Source of the DNA: Streptomyces albogriseolus
GTDB lineage: Bacteria > Actinomycetota > Actinomycetes > Streptomycetales > Streptomycetaceae
Direction of reading: 5' to 3'
Assembly (NCBI GenBank): GCA_014650475.1
Contig: BMVA01000004.1
Location: forward strand, 434,001 to 498,000
Length of the DNA stretch: 64,000 nucleotides
Of this stretch, positions 26,576 through 34,653 are shown in pieces (the stretch's first letter is position 1; each line of letters begins with the position of its first letter). The position numbers and the translations under genes are program-made. The notes under the pieces were generated by a model. That model saw only the letters and a list, made by a program, of their open reading frames with translations, was not told the DNA's origin and made no database searches.

Positions 26576-27409
26576 TTATCCCTTCACGGCGCCTGCGGTG
26601 AGGCCGCTGACGGCGCGGCGCTGCAGGAAGACGAAGAGGATCAGGATCGGCACGGCGAACAGGGAGGAGGCGGCCATGGTCGCGCCCCAGTCGTCGCCGA
26701 ACTGGGTCTGGAAGCTGGACAGCCACAGCGGCAGGGTCTGCGCGCCGCCGGACTCCTTGCTGAGCACCAGGACGAGGGGGAACTCGTTCCAGGCGGTGAT
26801 GAAGCCGAACATGGACGTGGACATCAGGCCGGGCGCGAGCAGCGGCAGGATGACCCGGCGGAACGCCTGGGCGCGGGTGCAGCCGTCGACCATCGCCGAC
26901 TCCTCCAGTTCCTTCGGCACGGCGGCGACGAAGCCGCGCAGCGTCAGGATGGTGAAGGGCAGGATCATCATCATGTAGAACGCGGTCAGCGGCACCAGGC
27001 TGTTCAGCATGGAGGCGTCGCGCACGATCATGTAGATCGCGATGACCATGACCTCCCAGGGCGCCATCTGGGCCAGCATGAAGGCGATGACGAAGCCGCG
27101 CCGCCCCTTGAACCGCATACGGGCCAGGGCGAACGAGCCGGCCAGCGCGATGATCAGGGAGAAGAGGACGGCCAGGCAGGTGACGGTGAGCGAGTTGCGG
27201 ACGAACGTCCAGAAGTGCTCGGCGTCCGTCGCGGTCCCGAAGTGCTCGAACGTGATGTCCGTGGGGAACCACACCGGGTCCTCCGCGATGATGTCGCCGG
27301 TCGGCTTCAGCGCCGTGGCGAACATCCAGTACACGGGGAAGACGCAGGCGGCGAAGACGACGAGGGCGGTGGCGTTGGGCCAGACACGGCCGAAGAGCGA
27401 GCGCTTCAC
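26576..27409 (-). CDS. dasC: Chitobiose/GlcNAc ABC transporter permease
   Basis: 277 residues with about six membrane segments and the binding-protein-dependent permease EAA loop ELEESAMVDGCTRAQAFRRVILPLLAPGL. The GTG start overlaps the dasB stop by 4 bases. This is the MalG-like inner-membrane partner. With DasB it forms the channel that imports (GlcNAc)2 delivered by DasA. Like other Streptomyces sugar importers the operon has no ATPase gene. In S. coelicolor the shared MsiK ATPase supplies energy, and this is inferred here. Confidence 0.93.
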   Translation of the reverse strand: MKRSLFGRVWPNATALVVFAACVFPVYWMFATALKPTGDIIAEDPVWFPTDITFEHFGTATDAEHFWTFVRNSLTVTCLAVLFSLIIALAGSFALARMRFKGRRGFVIAFMLAQMAPWEVMVIAIYMIVRDASMLNSLVPLTAFYMMMILPFTILTLRGFVAAVPKELEESAMVDGCTRAQAFRRVILPLLAPGLMSTSMFGFITAWNEFPLVLVLSKESGGAQTLPLWLSSFQTQFGDDWGATMAASSLFAVPILILFVFLQRRAVSGLTAGAVKG

Positions 27410-28392
27410 AGCTCGTCCTCCTCTTGCTTGAGCACGATCCTGAGGTAGTACGCGGTCAGGCCGAGCATGATCAGGATGGTCAGCACCGCGATCGCCGCGC
27501 CCATGCCGTAGTGCTGGTTGCCGACGCCCTCGATGTAGGCGTAGACGGGCAGGATCTCGGTGAGCCGGTCGGGGCCGCCGCCGTTGAAGGTGAAGACCTG
27601 GACGAACGCCTTGAAGATCCAGATGATCTCCAGGAACGTCGTGGCGTAGAGGAACGGCCGCAGGAACGGCAGGGTGACGGTGGTGAAGCCGCGCCAGGCG
27701 CCGGCGCCGTCGAGCGCGGCCGCCTCGTACAGCTCGCCGGGGATGGTGGTGGTCGCCGCGTAGAGGTTGATCGCGACGAACGGCACGGACATCCAGACGA
27801 TGAGCAGGGTGACGACGAAGAACGTCGACATCTGGCTGCTGGTCCAGCTGTGGTCGGCCATGGAGTGCCAGCCGAGTTTGTCGAGGACCCAGTTGACGAC
27901 GCCGAAGCGCTGCGCGAACAGCCACTGGTAGACGGTGGTGGCGGCGACCACGGGCATCGCCCAGGCCAGCACCAGGCCGATCATCAGGGTGAGCCGCATC
28001 CGCTTGCCGAGGCGGGCGAGCAGCAGACCGACGAGGGCGCCCAGCAGCATGGTGAGGACGACGTTGACGGCCGTGAACAGGATGGAGCGGAGGGTGACCC
28101 GCCAGAAGTCCTCCCCGGTGAGGACCTCCTTGTAGTTGTCGATGCCGTTCCACTCGGTGACGTGCTGGATCAGCTGCGCCATGTTGAGGTTCTGGAACGA
28201 CAGCAGCAGGTCCTTCAGCAGCGGCCAGCCGAGCAGCAGCACGGTGGCCGCGCAGGCGGGCAGCAGCAGGAGGTACGGGGCGAGCGCGCCGGCCCGCGAC
28301 GCGGCTCTGGGTCGGGGCCCGGCGGGTGCGGGGTCGTCCGACTTGCGGACGTCCGCCGGTCCGGAGGGCGGCCGTTCGGTCTGCACGGTCAT
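27406..28392 (-). CDS. dasB: Chitobiose/GlcNAc ABC transporter permease
   Basis: 328 residues from the ATG at 28392. An open extension to 28422 has no better start. An N-terminal cytoplasmic tail rich in Pro and Arg (about 1-35) precedes six membrane segments and the EAA loop IPGELYEAAALDGAGAWRGFTTVTLPFLRP. It is the MalF-like half of the importer. It lies 88 bp after dasA, with a hairpin in that gap, and ends in a coupled overlap with dasC. Confidence 0.93.
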   Translation of the reverse strand: MTVQTERPPSGPADVRKSDDPAPAGPRPRAASRAGALAPYLLLLPACAATVLLLGWPLLKDLLLSFQNLNMAQLIQHVTEWNGIDNYKEVLTGEDFWRVTLRSILFTAVNVVLTMLLGALVGLLLARLGKRMRLTLMIGLVLAWAMPVVAATTVYQWLFAQRFGVVNWVLDKLGWHSMADHSWTSSQMSTFFVVTLLIVWMSVPFVAINLYAATTTIPGELYEAAALDGAGAWRGFTTVTLPFLRPFLYATTFLEIIWIFKAFVQVFTFNGGGPDRLTEILPVYAYIEGVGNQHYGMGAAIAVLTILIMLGLTAYYLRIVLKQEEDEL

Positions 28393-28428
28393 GCTCGCGA
28401 TCTCTCTTCTCGGCGTGCTCAACGCGGG

Positions 28429-28458
28429 GCGGGGACCGTCCCGTCGGCCGGTCCCCGC
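28429..28458 (-). other. Intercistronic hairpin between dasA and dasB
   Basis: Bases 28429-28438 pair with 28449-28458 (10 bp) around a 10-base loop, between the dasA stop (28481) and the dasB start (28392). Such structures in transporter operons often stabilise or partly terminate the upstream message, so that the binding protein is made in excess over the permeases. That role is inference. Confidence 0.55.
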
Positions 28459-28480
28459 TCCGGTCGGAGCGCGTGCGCTG

Positions 28481-29761
28481 TTACTGCTGCTGCGCCAGGC
28501 GCTTGTTGAACTCGCCCTCGACCTGCTTCGCGGCGGCGGCCGGGGACTTGCCGTTCAGGACAGCGGTCAGATACGTCTTGATCGGGTTGGGGTCGTTCTC
28601 GACGGCGGCCCACTCGGGGATGAGCGGGGTGGTGCCGCCGACGGCGGCGGCCGGTGCGGCGGCCTCGGCGGGCGCGTTGCCCTTGAGGTTGCTCTGCAGC
28701 GACTCCTTGTTGGGGATGACGCCGTTGAGCTTGGCGAGCTGGCCTTCGTACTTGTCGGAGAGGGCGAGCTTCAGGAACTCCTTGGCGAGCTCCTGCTTCT
28801 GGCTGCCCGCGGCGACGGCGAGGTTGGAGCCGCCGAGGAAGACGCCCTCGGGCTTGTCGGCGGTGGCGCCGGGGATGGTGAAGTAGCCGATCTGCTTCTC
28901 GATGGCCGGGTTGGCCTCGATGGCGATGCCGGCCTCCCAGCCCATGCCGATGAAGGCGCCGACGTTGCCCTTGGCGAAGACCTCGCCCTGCTGCGGGGTG
29001 GCCTCGTCCTTGTCCTTGGGGGCCTTGGACAGGGCCTGGAACTTCTTGTAGGTCTCGGCGGCCGCGGCGACCTTCGGGTCGTCGAGGTTGGAGACGTACG
29101 TGTCGCCGTCCTTCTTGACCAGCTCGCCGCCCTCGCCGATGACCAGGCCGACGAAGTGGTACCAGTTCTGGCCGGGGAGGTAGATCGGCTCGGCGTCGGT
29201 CTTCTCACCGATGGTCTTGAGCGCGGTGTAGAACTCGTCGCGGGTCTTGGGGGTGTCCTTGAGGCCGGCGTCGGCCCAGACCTTCTTGTTGTAGAGGACG
29301 ACGCGGTTGGCGAAGTACCAGGGGGCGGCGTACTGCTTGCCCTCGTAGACGGAGGACTCGTTGAGGGACTCGGTCCAGTCGGCGCCGATCTCCTCCTTGA
29401 GGTCCGCGAGGTCGGCGAGGCCGCCGGTCTTGGCGTAGGCGGGGGTCTGGGTGTTGCCGATCTCGAAGACGTCCGGGGGGTTCTCCTCGGACAGGGCGGT
29501 GGTCAGCTTCTGCTGGATGCCGTTCCACTGCTGGACCTCGAACGTGACCTTCGCCTTGGTCTTCTTCTCGAACTCGGCGGCGAGGTCCTTCTGCCACTGG
29601 TCCGGTGAGGAGCCGTCCATGACCCAGACGGTGAGCGTCTGCCCGGCGTAGCCGTCCGCGCCGGCCTTCTTGCCGCTGTCACCGCCGTCGTCGCCACCGC
29701 ACGCAGCGACCGAGAACAACATGCCCGCGACCCCGATCGCGGCTATCAGCTTGCGCTTCAC
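28481..29761 (-). CDS. dasA: Chitobiose/GlcNAc-binding lipoprotein
   Basis: 426 residues from a GTG with GAGGAGGGG upstream. A lipoprotein signal (KRKLIAAIGVAGMLFSVAAC) places lipidated Cys at residue 21. The rest is a type 1 solute-binding protein: LTVWVMDGSSPDQW, NPPDVFEIGNTQTPAYAKTG and GVFLGGSNLAVAAGSQKQ. From memory it is nearly collinear with S. coelicolor DasA. It captures N,N'-diacetylchitobiose outside the membrane. Two dre operators lie just upstream, so DasR repression relieved by glucosamine-6-phosphate is expected. Confidence 0.95.
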   Translation of the reverse strand: MKRKLIAAIGVAGMLFSVAACGGDDGGDSGKKAGADGYAGQTLTVWVMDGSSPDQWQKDLAAEFEKKTKAKVTFEVQQWNGIQQKLTTALSEENPPDVFEIGNTQTPAYAKTGGLADLADLKEEIGADWTESLNESSVYEGKQYAAPWYFANRVVLYNKKVWADAGLKDTPKTRDEFYTALKTIGEKTDAEPIYLPGQNWYHFVGLVIGEGGELVKKDGDTYVSNLDDPKVAAAAETYKKFQALSKAPKDKDEATPQQGEVFAKGNVGAFIGMGWEAGIAIEANPAIEKQIGYFTIPGATADKPEGVFLGGSNLAVAAGSQKQELAKEFLKLALSDKYEGQLAKLNGVIPNKESLQSNLKGNAPAEAAAPAAAVGGTTPLIPEWAAVENDPNPIKTYLTAVLNGKSPAAAAKQVEGEFNKRLAQQQ

Positions 29762-29861
29762 GCGCCACCCCTCCTCAGGAATGCCTTGCACACCCACGCC
29801 CTCGCGGTGACCCTGACATCGGCGCAACAGCTCGGCGGGCTGGGACCCGGCTTCCGCTAAA

Positions 29862-29873
29862 TGGTTTAGACCA
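29862..29873. promoter_or_regulatory. DasR-responsive element (dre), dasA-proximal
   Basis: The core TGGTTTAGACCA matches the dre consensus TGGTCTAGACCA at 11 of 12 bases. It is 100 bp upstream of the dasA start. Together with the next two sites it forms the operator set of the 373-bp dasA-dasR intergenic region (29762-30134), which contains no gene. Confidence 0.85.
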
Positions 29874-29885
29874 GCAAGGGGAGCT

Positions 29886-29897
29886 TGGCCTAGACCT
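29886..29897. promoter_or_regulatory. DasR-responsive element (dre), middle site
   Basis: The core TGGCCTAGACCT matches the dre consensus at 10 of 12 bases and is centred 24 bp from the dasA-proximal site. Paired dre sites upstream of dasA are known from S. coelicolor. Confidence 0.75.
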
Positions 29898-29995
29898 ATG
29901 GTCGTGTCAAGGGTTGTCCGACTCACGGCTGGGTAACGGCAACGCCCCGTGCACGGGGCGGAGATGTCCACCCAAAGGGGGACGGGACGCAGGGT

Positions 29996-30007
29996 TGGAC
30001 TAGACCA
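29996..30007. promoter_or_regulatory. DasR-responsive element (dre), dasR-proximal
   Basis: The core TGGACTAGACCA matches the dre consensus at 11 of 12 bases. It is 128 bp upstream of dasR and just before a perfect 12-bp palindrome, CCGTTATAACGG (30021-30032), that contains a -10-like TATAAC. This position suits DasR autoregulation. Confidence 0.85.
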
Positions 30008-30134
30008 AAGCGAGAGCGCGCCGTTATAACGGGACCGCCGAGCGTGCGGCGCCGATCACCCGGCGGTCCGCCGACGTGCACCGCGGCCGGCCCCCGCCGT
30101 CCGCGCGCCGGACACCGCAGCCGGAAGGCAGGAC

Positions 30135-30902
30135 ATGAGCACGGACGTCAGCAGCGCCGCCCAGCCCGGCACGGAGGCGCCGGGCCGCCGGGAGCGGGTG
30201 CCGAAGTACTACCGCATCAAGCAGCGGCTGCTGCAGATGACCGACGAGCGCCCGCCGGGCTCCCCCATGCCGGCCGAGCGGCTGCTCGCCGTCGAGTTCG
30301 GCACGTCCCGTACGACGGTCCGCAAGGCGCTGCTGGAGCTGGTGAGCGAGGGGCGGCTGGACCGGATCCAGGGCAAGGGCACGTTCGTGGCCCGTCCGAA
30401 GGTGTACCGGACGCTCCAGCTCACCTCGTACACCGAGGACATGAGGGCGCAGGGCCTCAACCCCGCCTCCCAGGTGCTCGACATCGGCTACGTCGCGGCC
30501 GACGAGGCGCTGGCGGCGCTGCTGGAGGTGGAGCCGGAGGACAGGGTGCTGCGCATCGAGCGGCTGCGGCTGGCGGGCGGCGAGCCGATGGCGATCGAGG
30601 CGACCCATCTCTCCGCCCGCCGCTTCCCCGGTCTGCGCCGCAACCTGACCCGCTACACCTCCCTCTACACCACGCTCGCCGAGGTGTACGGGGTGCGCCC
30701 TGCGGAGGCCGACGAGACCATCGAGACCTCCCCGGCGACCCCGCGCGAGGCGGGACTGCTCGGCACGGACGTCGGCCTGCCGATGCTGCTGCTGTCCCGC
30801 CACTCACGGGACGAGAACGGGACGCCGGTCGAGTGGGTGCGGTCGGTGTACCGAGGGTCCCGCTACAAGTTCACGGCCGTGCTGACGCGTCCGGCGCCGT
30901 GA
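30135..30902 (+). CDS. dasR: GntR/HutC-family repressor DasR
   Basis: 255 residues. An N-terminal GntR winged helix (about 22-92) contains [29 protein letters not shown], followed by a UTRA effector domain with [12 protein letters not shown] and [17 protein letters not shown]. From memory the whole protein is close to S. coelicolor DasR, including the MSTDVSSA start and the VPKYYR entry to the domain. DasR is the global regulator of aminosugar uptake, chitinases and antibiotic onset, and GlcN-6-P releases it from dre. It is divergent from dasA with three dre between. Its last 32 bases overlap the convergent neighbour. Confidence 0.95.
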   Translation: MSTDVSSAAQPGTEAPGRRERVPKYYRIKQRLLQMTDERPPGSPMPAERLLAVEFGTSRTTVRKALLELVSEGRLDRIQGKGTFVARPKVYRTLQLTSYTEDMRAQGLNPASQVLDIGYVAADEALAALLEVEPEDRVLRIERLRLAGGEPMAIEATHLSARRFPGLRRNLTRYTSLYTTLAEVYGVRPAEADETIETSPATPREAGLLGTDVGLPMLLLSRHSRDENGTPVEWVRSVYRGSRYKFTAVLTRPAP

Positions 30903-31776
30903 CATCGGTGTCGGTGGCCGCCAGCACGGCGACGCGGGTACGGGAGGGGTCGAGTACGGCGAGGCCCAGGTCGGCGGTGTCGTGGTGGAACCACGGGGTG
31001 GAGGCGACGAAGCGCACCCAGCGGTGATCGGCGGTCCGGCGCACCGCCTCCAGGAAGGGCACGTGGACGGGGAGGCCCATCAGGGCGTACAGGGCGTCCC
31101 AGGCGAACAGCCGGGCGTAGGCGCCGCCTTGGCCGCGCCCGTTGATCCCTCCGTGGTACGTCGCACGGAACAGCTCGTCGAGCACGTCGTCGACGGTCGT
31201 CGCACAGGCGACCCCGCTTCCGTCACCCCTCAGGCAGTCCAGGGGGAGCCGCTCGAGGAAGGACATGCCGAAGTCGCCGGGGTCGAGCGGTTCGGGCAGC
31301 GCGAAGAACCGCACCTCGGGGGTGCGGGCCCACCCGCCCGCGGTGAACGGCCGTGCGGCCGCCCGGACCCGGGTGTCGTCGGGTACGCCGACGGCCGACC
31401 GCGCGGCGGCCGCACCCGTGACACTCGGCGGCATCTCGGGAAACCGGGAACGGAGTTGCTGCGCTGTCTTGACGGGTCCCATCCCCCGCACCCGCATCAT
31501 GAACCGGCGCTCGACGTCCAGCCGCTGATCGGGCAGCCGCCCCAACGGATGCCCCCACGCACGCAGTCGCTCCGCATACGCGTCGAGGTGCGCCCGCCCG
31601 GTTCTGGCCCCGATCAGAGCGAGCTCCTGGAGCAGACAGGCCCGCATCTCGACACCCGGTTGGCCCGGATCGTCCGGCAGCTCCCCGAACAACGGCTCAA
31701 GGCTCCGCACCGGCTCCGTCCGCGCCAGCCGCGCCGCCGTCTCCACGGCGTCCCGCGTCTCCTCGTCACAGCTCAT
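30871..31776 (-). CDS. Uncharacterised protein, possibly DUF6183
   Basis: 301 residues with high third-position GC. Recognisable features are an N-terminal helical half, [14 protein letters not shown] near the middle, [32 protein letters not shown], and a C-terminal ending VLAATDTDV. The GG-rich AYxRLFAW segment and the terminal LAATDTD recall DUF6183, a family of Streptomyces proteins, but I am not certain. No catalytic motif is clear. It sits 9 bp after a DUF4259 gene, so the two are probably one operon. Confidence 0.6.
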   Translation of the reverse strand: MSCDEETRDAVETAARLARTEPVRSLEPLFGELPDDPGQPGVEMRACLLQELALIGARTGRAHLDAYAERLRAWGHPLGRLPDQRLDVERRFMMRVRGMGPVKTAQQLRSRFPEMPPSVTGAAAARSAVGVPDDTRVRAAARPFTAGGWARTPEVRFFALPEPLDPGDFGMSFLERLPLDCLRGDGSGVACATTVDDVLDELFRATYHGGINGRGQGGAYARLFAWDALYALMGLPVHVPFLEAVRRTADHRWVRFVASTPWFHHDTADLGLAVLDPSRTRVAVLAATDTDVTAPDASARP

Positions 31777-31785
31777 TGCGCGAGC

Positions 31786-32223
31786 CTACGCAGGCCGCTC
31801 GACGTCGAAGAGCGGGATCGTCGGCGGCGGCGGGACGAGCACCGTGCGGAGGCGCGCGAGGGAGGCCTGCCACTGCTGCGCGTCGTCCGGGTCGACCCAG
31901 TTCGGCGCGGGCCCGCACGGGTCGGTGGCTATCCGGGCCAGGGCTTCGCCGGCGAGCTTCCGCAGCTGGTCGGGAAACGCGGGCATGGGTTCCTGCGGCC
32001 CGTCGTCCGGGTCGACCGGCTCCCCTCCGGGGCACTGCGCCGCGACGAGTGCGGCCGCGGCGACCGCCTCGTCCGCGTCCGCCAGCCGGCCGGTGGCGTC
32101 GATCGTCCGGACGAGAACGTCGCGGATCATCGCCACGCGCCGTTCGGGCCCGGCCTCGTCGAGGCCGGCGGCGAAGTCCGCCGCCGCGTCGTTGTCGAAG
32201 GGTCCGATGCCCCAGGTCCCCAT
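31786..32223 (-). CDS. DUF4259 domain-containing protein
   Basis: 145 residues. The start MGTWGIGPFDNDAAADFAAGLDE is diagnostic of DUF4259. GAGGAGA precedes the ATG at 32223. The rest is helical and acidic, with a Pro-rich end. Proteins of this family often sit next to immunity or SUKH-like genes, and no function is established. It is first of a two-gene operon with the downstream uncharacterised protein. Confidence 0.85.
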   Translation of the reverse strand: MGTWGIGPFDNDAAADFAAGLDEAGPERRVAMIRDVLVRTIDATGRLADADEAVAAAALVAAQCPGGEPVDPDDGPQEPMPAFPDQLRKLAGEALARIATDPCGPAPNWVDPDDAQQWQASLARLRTVLVPPPPTIPLFDVERPA

Positions 32224-33101
32224 GCCCGTCTCCTCGTGTGCGGTCGGCCGCATCCTCGCAGCGGGCAGCGACAACGCGGGCGGGGGCCGTGCTCAGGCGT
32301 CCTCCGCCGGAAGACGCACTCCGGGTGGCCGCACCCTCACCGGCTGAGCCCGGCAGCCGCCGGAACGGCTGCTTCATCGGGTGGATCTCGGACATCCGTG
32401 GACCCGGCACGAAACAGCTCGACGGGTCGCGGTGGCCCGGATCCCCGTCCCGGGGCGGGGCGCCAGGAGGCGCTCAGGGCTCCGCGGCGGCAGGGGGCCC
32501 ATGTGTACGTCATGTGTGCCCGGACCTCGGCCGTCGCCGGGTCGGCGGGGGCGCGGGGCGGGCCGCGAGGCGGTGTCGGCACGGGGCGTAAGTGTCATCA
32601 GGCTTTCGTACGACGGGAGTTGAGACGCCGGTGGGAGAGCCACGCGGACGGGTTCCGGACGGCGCATTCGGCCACGCCCCGTGAACACAATTTCCTCACA
32701 CCCTCTCTTCTTACCGGCCCCGATGGTCTAGATTGACCCTGCTTCGGCTGTTCGGGCCCGAGGCGACCGATTAAATGATCTTTAAGTCCGGCGCCGGGGG
32801 AGGGGTTCGTCCACGGCGCCAGGCGTGGGGGTGATCACACCGCTGAGTCCCGGGGGGGCTCGGGTGCGGGGGCGCGCCCGAGGGGCCGGTCAGGTCCGCT
32901 CGGCTCCATGTGCCGGCGCGGCCGTGTGCCGCTGCCGCCGCGACAGGTTGTTCACGTTGTTCTTTGTCCGTCCGTAGCCGGCGTGCCGGCGCGGGAGGCG
33001 GGGGCCTCCCGCGGCGAGGAACAGCGCGGTCGGGGGTGGGGTCCCCCGGCAGAGACAGTGTCAGGCGCACACGTCGCATCACTGGGGACCTGGGGGGTTC
33101 A
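32224..33101 (+). other. Long gene-free leader upstream of the polysaccharide operon
   Basis: 878 bp without a supportable gene. Frames in it lack ribosome sites and the codon pattern of neighbours. Elements seen: a dre-like site at 32724-32735, and an AT-rich palindrome TTAAA-TGATC-TTTAA (32771-32785) that stands out in this GC-rich DNA. Two hairpins near the operon start are 32991-32999 pairing with 33004-33012, and CGGGGG/CCCCCG at 33031-33048. If transcription starts near the AT-rich site, the mRNA leader is about 300 bases and structured, which would allow attenuation or riboswitch-like control. I match it to no known riboswitch. Confidence 0.5.
32724..32735. promoter_or_regulatory. Degenerate DasR-like site upstream of the polysaccharide operon
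   Basis: TGGTCTAGATTG matches the dre core at the first nine bases (TGGTCTAGA) and differs at the last three. It also contains TAGATT, which could serve as a -10 box. The identity could therefore be a promoter rather than an operator. Confidence 0.3.
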
Positions 33102-34580
33102 GTGCGGCAAGGGGGATTGGTCAGCCCGTTCCCGTCGGAGCGGGATCATCTGGCGGACGGGACGTACCACCGGGGGCCGGCCGACTGGGAGCACCGGTAC
33201 CGCCGTACCGTGATCACGAGCGACACGGTGGCGACCGCCGTCGTGGTCGCGGGGATCGGCAACTTCTTCGGCGTCCGTGACGCCGCCAACTGGCACGAGA
33301 AGTGGGGCATCCTCGCCTTCGGCACCTGGTTACTGGTGCTCGGCGCGCTGGCGGTGAGCCGGTCGTGGGCGCCGACCGTGCTGGGCCAGGGCGCCGAGGA
33401 GTTCCGGCGGCTGGGCCGCTCGCTGTTCATGGCGACCGTCGTGCTCGCGCTCGGCGGGATCGCCCTGACCTCACGCAACATCAAACTCTGGATCTTCGTC
33501 GCGGTCCCCGCGATCGCGCTCGTCACCATGACGATGCGCTACCTGCTGCGCCTGTGGCTGCACCGGCAGCGCAAGGAGGGCCGCTGCCTGCGGCCCGTGC
33601 TCGCCGCCGGGAGCCCGGACACGGTGCGCGACCTGATCGCCCGCACCCGCAAGTACCCGCACCTGGGCTGGCGCGTGGACGCCGTGTGCACCACCGACGG
33701 TCCGGGACTCGACGGCGGACGGCTGGACGGGGTGCCGGTGGTGGGCCGGCTGGCGGACGTCGCCGACCACGTCCGCCGCGACGGCTACCGCGTGGTCGCC
33801 GTCACCCCCGACCCGCACTGGTCGCCGGACCGGCTGCAGCGGCTGTCGTGGAACCTGGAGGGCTCCGACGCCGAGATGGTCGTCGCCCCGGTGCTGATGG
33901 AGGTGGCGGGGCCGCGGCTGCACGTCGACGCGGTCCTCGGCATACCGCTGCTGCGGGTCAGCATGCCGGCCTTCACCGGCGGCCGCCGCGCGGTCAAGGG
34001 CGTCGTCGACCGGCTCGGCGCGACGGTCCTGCTGGTGGTGTTCGCGCCGCTGATGCTGCTGGTCGCGCTGCTCGTGGCGACGGACAGCCGGGGCGGGGTG
34101 TTCTACCGGCAGCGCAGAGTCGGCAAGGACGGCCTCGAGTTCACCATCCTGAAGTTCCGCACCATGGTTCCCGACGCGGACCGCGCCCGCGCCGCGCTCA
34201 CCGGCCTCAACGAGGGCGCCGGACCGCTGTTCAAGATGCGCCGCGACCCGCGGGTGACCCGGATCGGGGCGGTGCTGCGCCGCTACTCGCTGGACGAGCT
34301 GCCGCAGCTGTTCAACGTGCTCACCGGGTCGATGTCGCTGGTCGGTCCACGGCCGCCGCTGCCGGAGGAGTGCGCCTCCTACGGCCCGGACATCCGGCGC
34401 CGGCTCAAGGTCAAGCCGGGGCTCACCGGACTGTGGCAGATCAGCGGACGCAGCGACCTTTCGTGGGAGGAGGCGGTCCGCCTGGACCTGCGGTACGTGG
34501 AGGACTGGTCCCTCGCCCTGGACACGGTGATCTTGTGGAAGACGCTGCGCGCCGTGATCCAGGGACAGGGGGCCTACTGA
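33102..34580 (+). CDS. Priming polyprenyl-phosphate sugar-1-phosphate transferase (WcaJ type)
   Basis: 492 residues from a GTG with GGGGGG upstream. The N-terminal half has four or five membrane segments, then a CoA-binding-like domain (about 160-290). A further membrane segment leads to the bacterial sugar transferase domain with VFYRQRRVGKDG, KFRTM and the conserved LPQLFNVLTGSMSLVGPRPPLP. It starts each repeat unit by moving a sugar phosphate onto undecaprenyl phosphate at the inner membrane face. Leu77 is encoded by TTA (33330-33332), so translation should need the bldA tRNA. First gene of the operon. Confidence 0.93.
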   Translation: MRQGGLVSPFPSERDHLADGTYHRGPADWEHRYRRTVITSDTVATAVVVAGIGNFFGVRDAANWHEKWGILAFGTWLLVLGALAVSRSWAPTVLGQGAEEFRRLGRSLFMATVVLALGGIALTSRNIKLWIFVAVPAIALVTMTMRYLLRLWLHRQRKEGRCLRPVLAAGSPDTVRDLIARTRKYPHLGWRVDAVCTTDGPGLDGGRLDGVPVVGRLADVADHVRRDGYRVVAVTPDPHWSPDRLQRLSWNLEGSDAEMVVAPVLMEVAGPRLHVDAVLGIPLLRVSMPAFTGGRRAVKGVVDRLGATVLLVVFAPLMLLVALLVATDSRGGVFYRQRRVGKDGLEFTILKFRTMVPDADRARAALTGLNEGAGPLFKMRRDPRVTRIGAVLRRYSLDELPQLFNVLTGSMSLVGPRPPLPEECASYGPDIRRRLKVKPGLTGLWQISGRSDLSWEEAVRLDLRYVEDWSLALDTVILWKTLRAVIQGQGAY

Positions 34581-34653
34581 TGCGCCGCGCCCGTGGGGCG
34601 GCCGGTGTGCGGACCGCAGGCCGACGGGGCCTGCCCGGGGGGAGGAACGGGTC

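Noticed and set aside
32381-32623. Small open frames in the leader before the polysaccharide operon
   Set aside because: No ribosome sites, no family resemblance, and atypical codon use compared with neighbours.
32910-33101. N-terminal extension of the priming transferase to 32910
   Set aside because: The extension is Arg/Gly-rich low-complexity sequence running through the leader hairpins. The GTG at 33102 has a good ribosome site.
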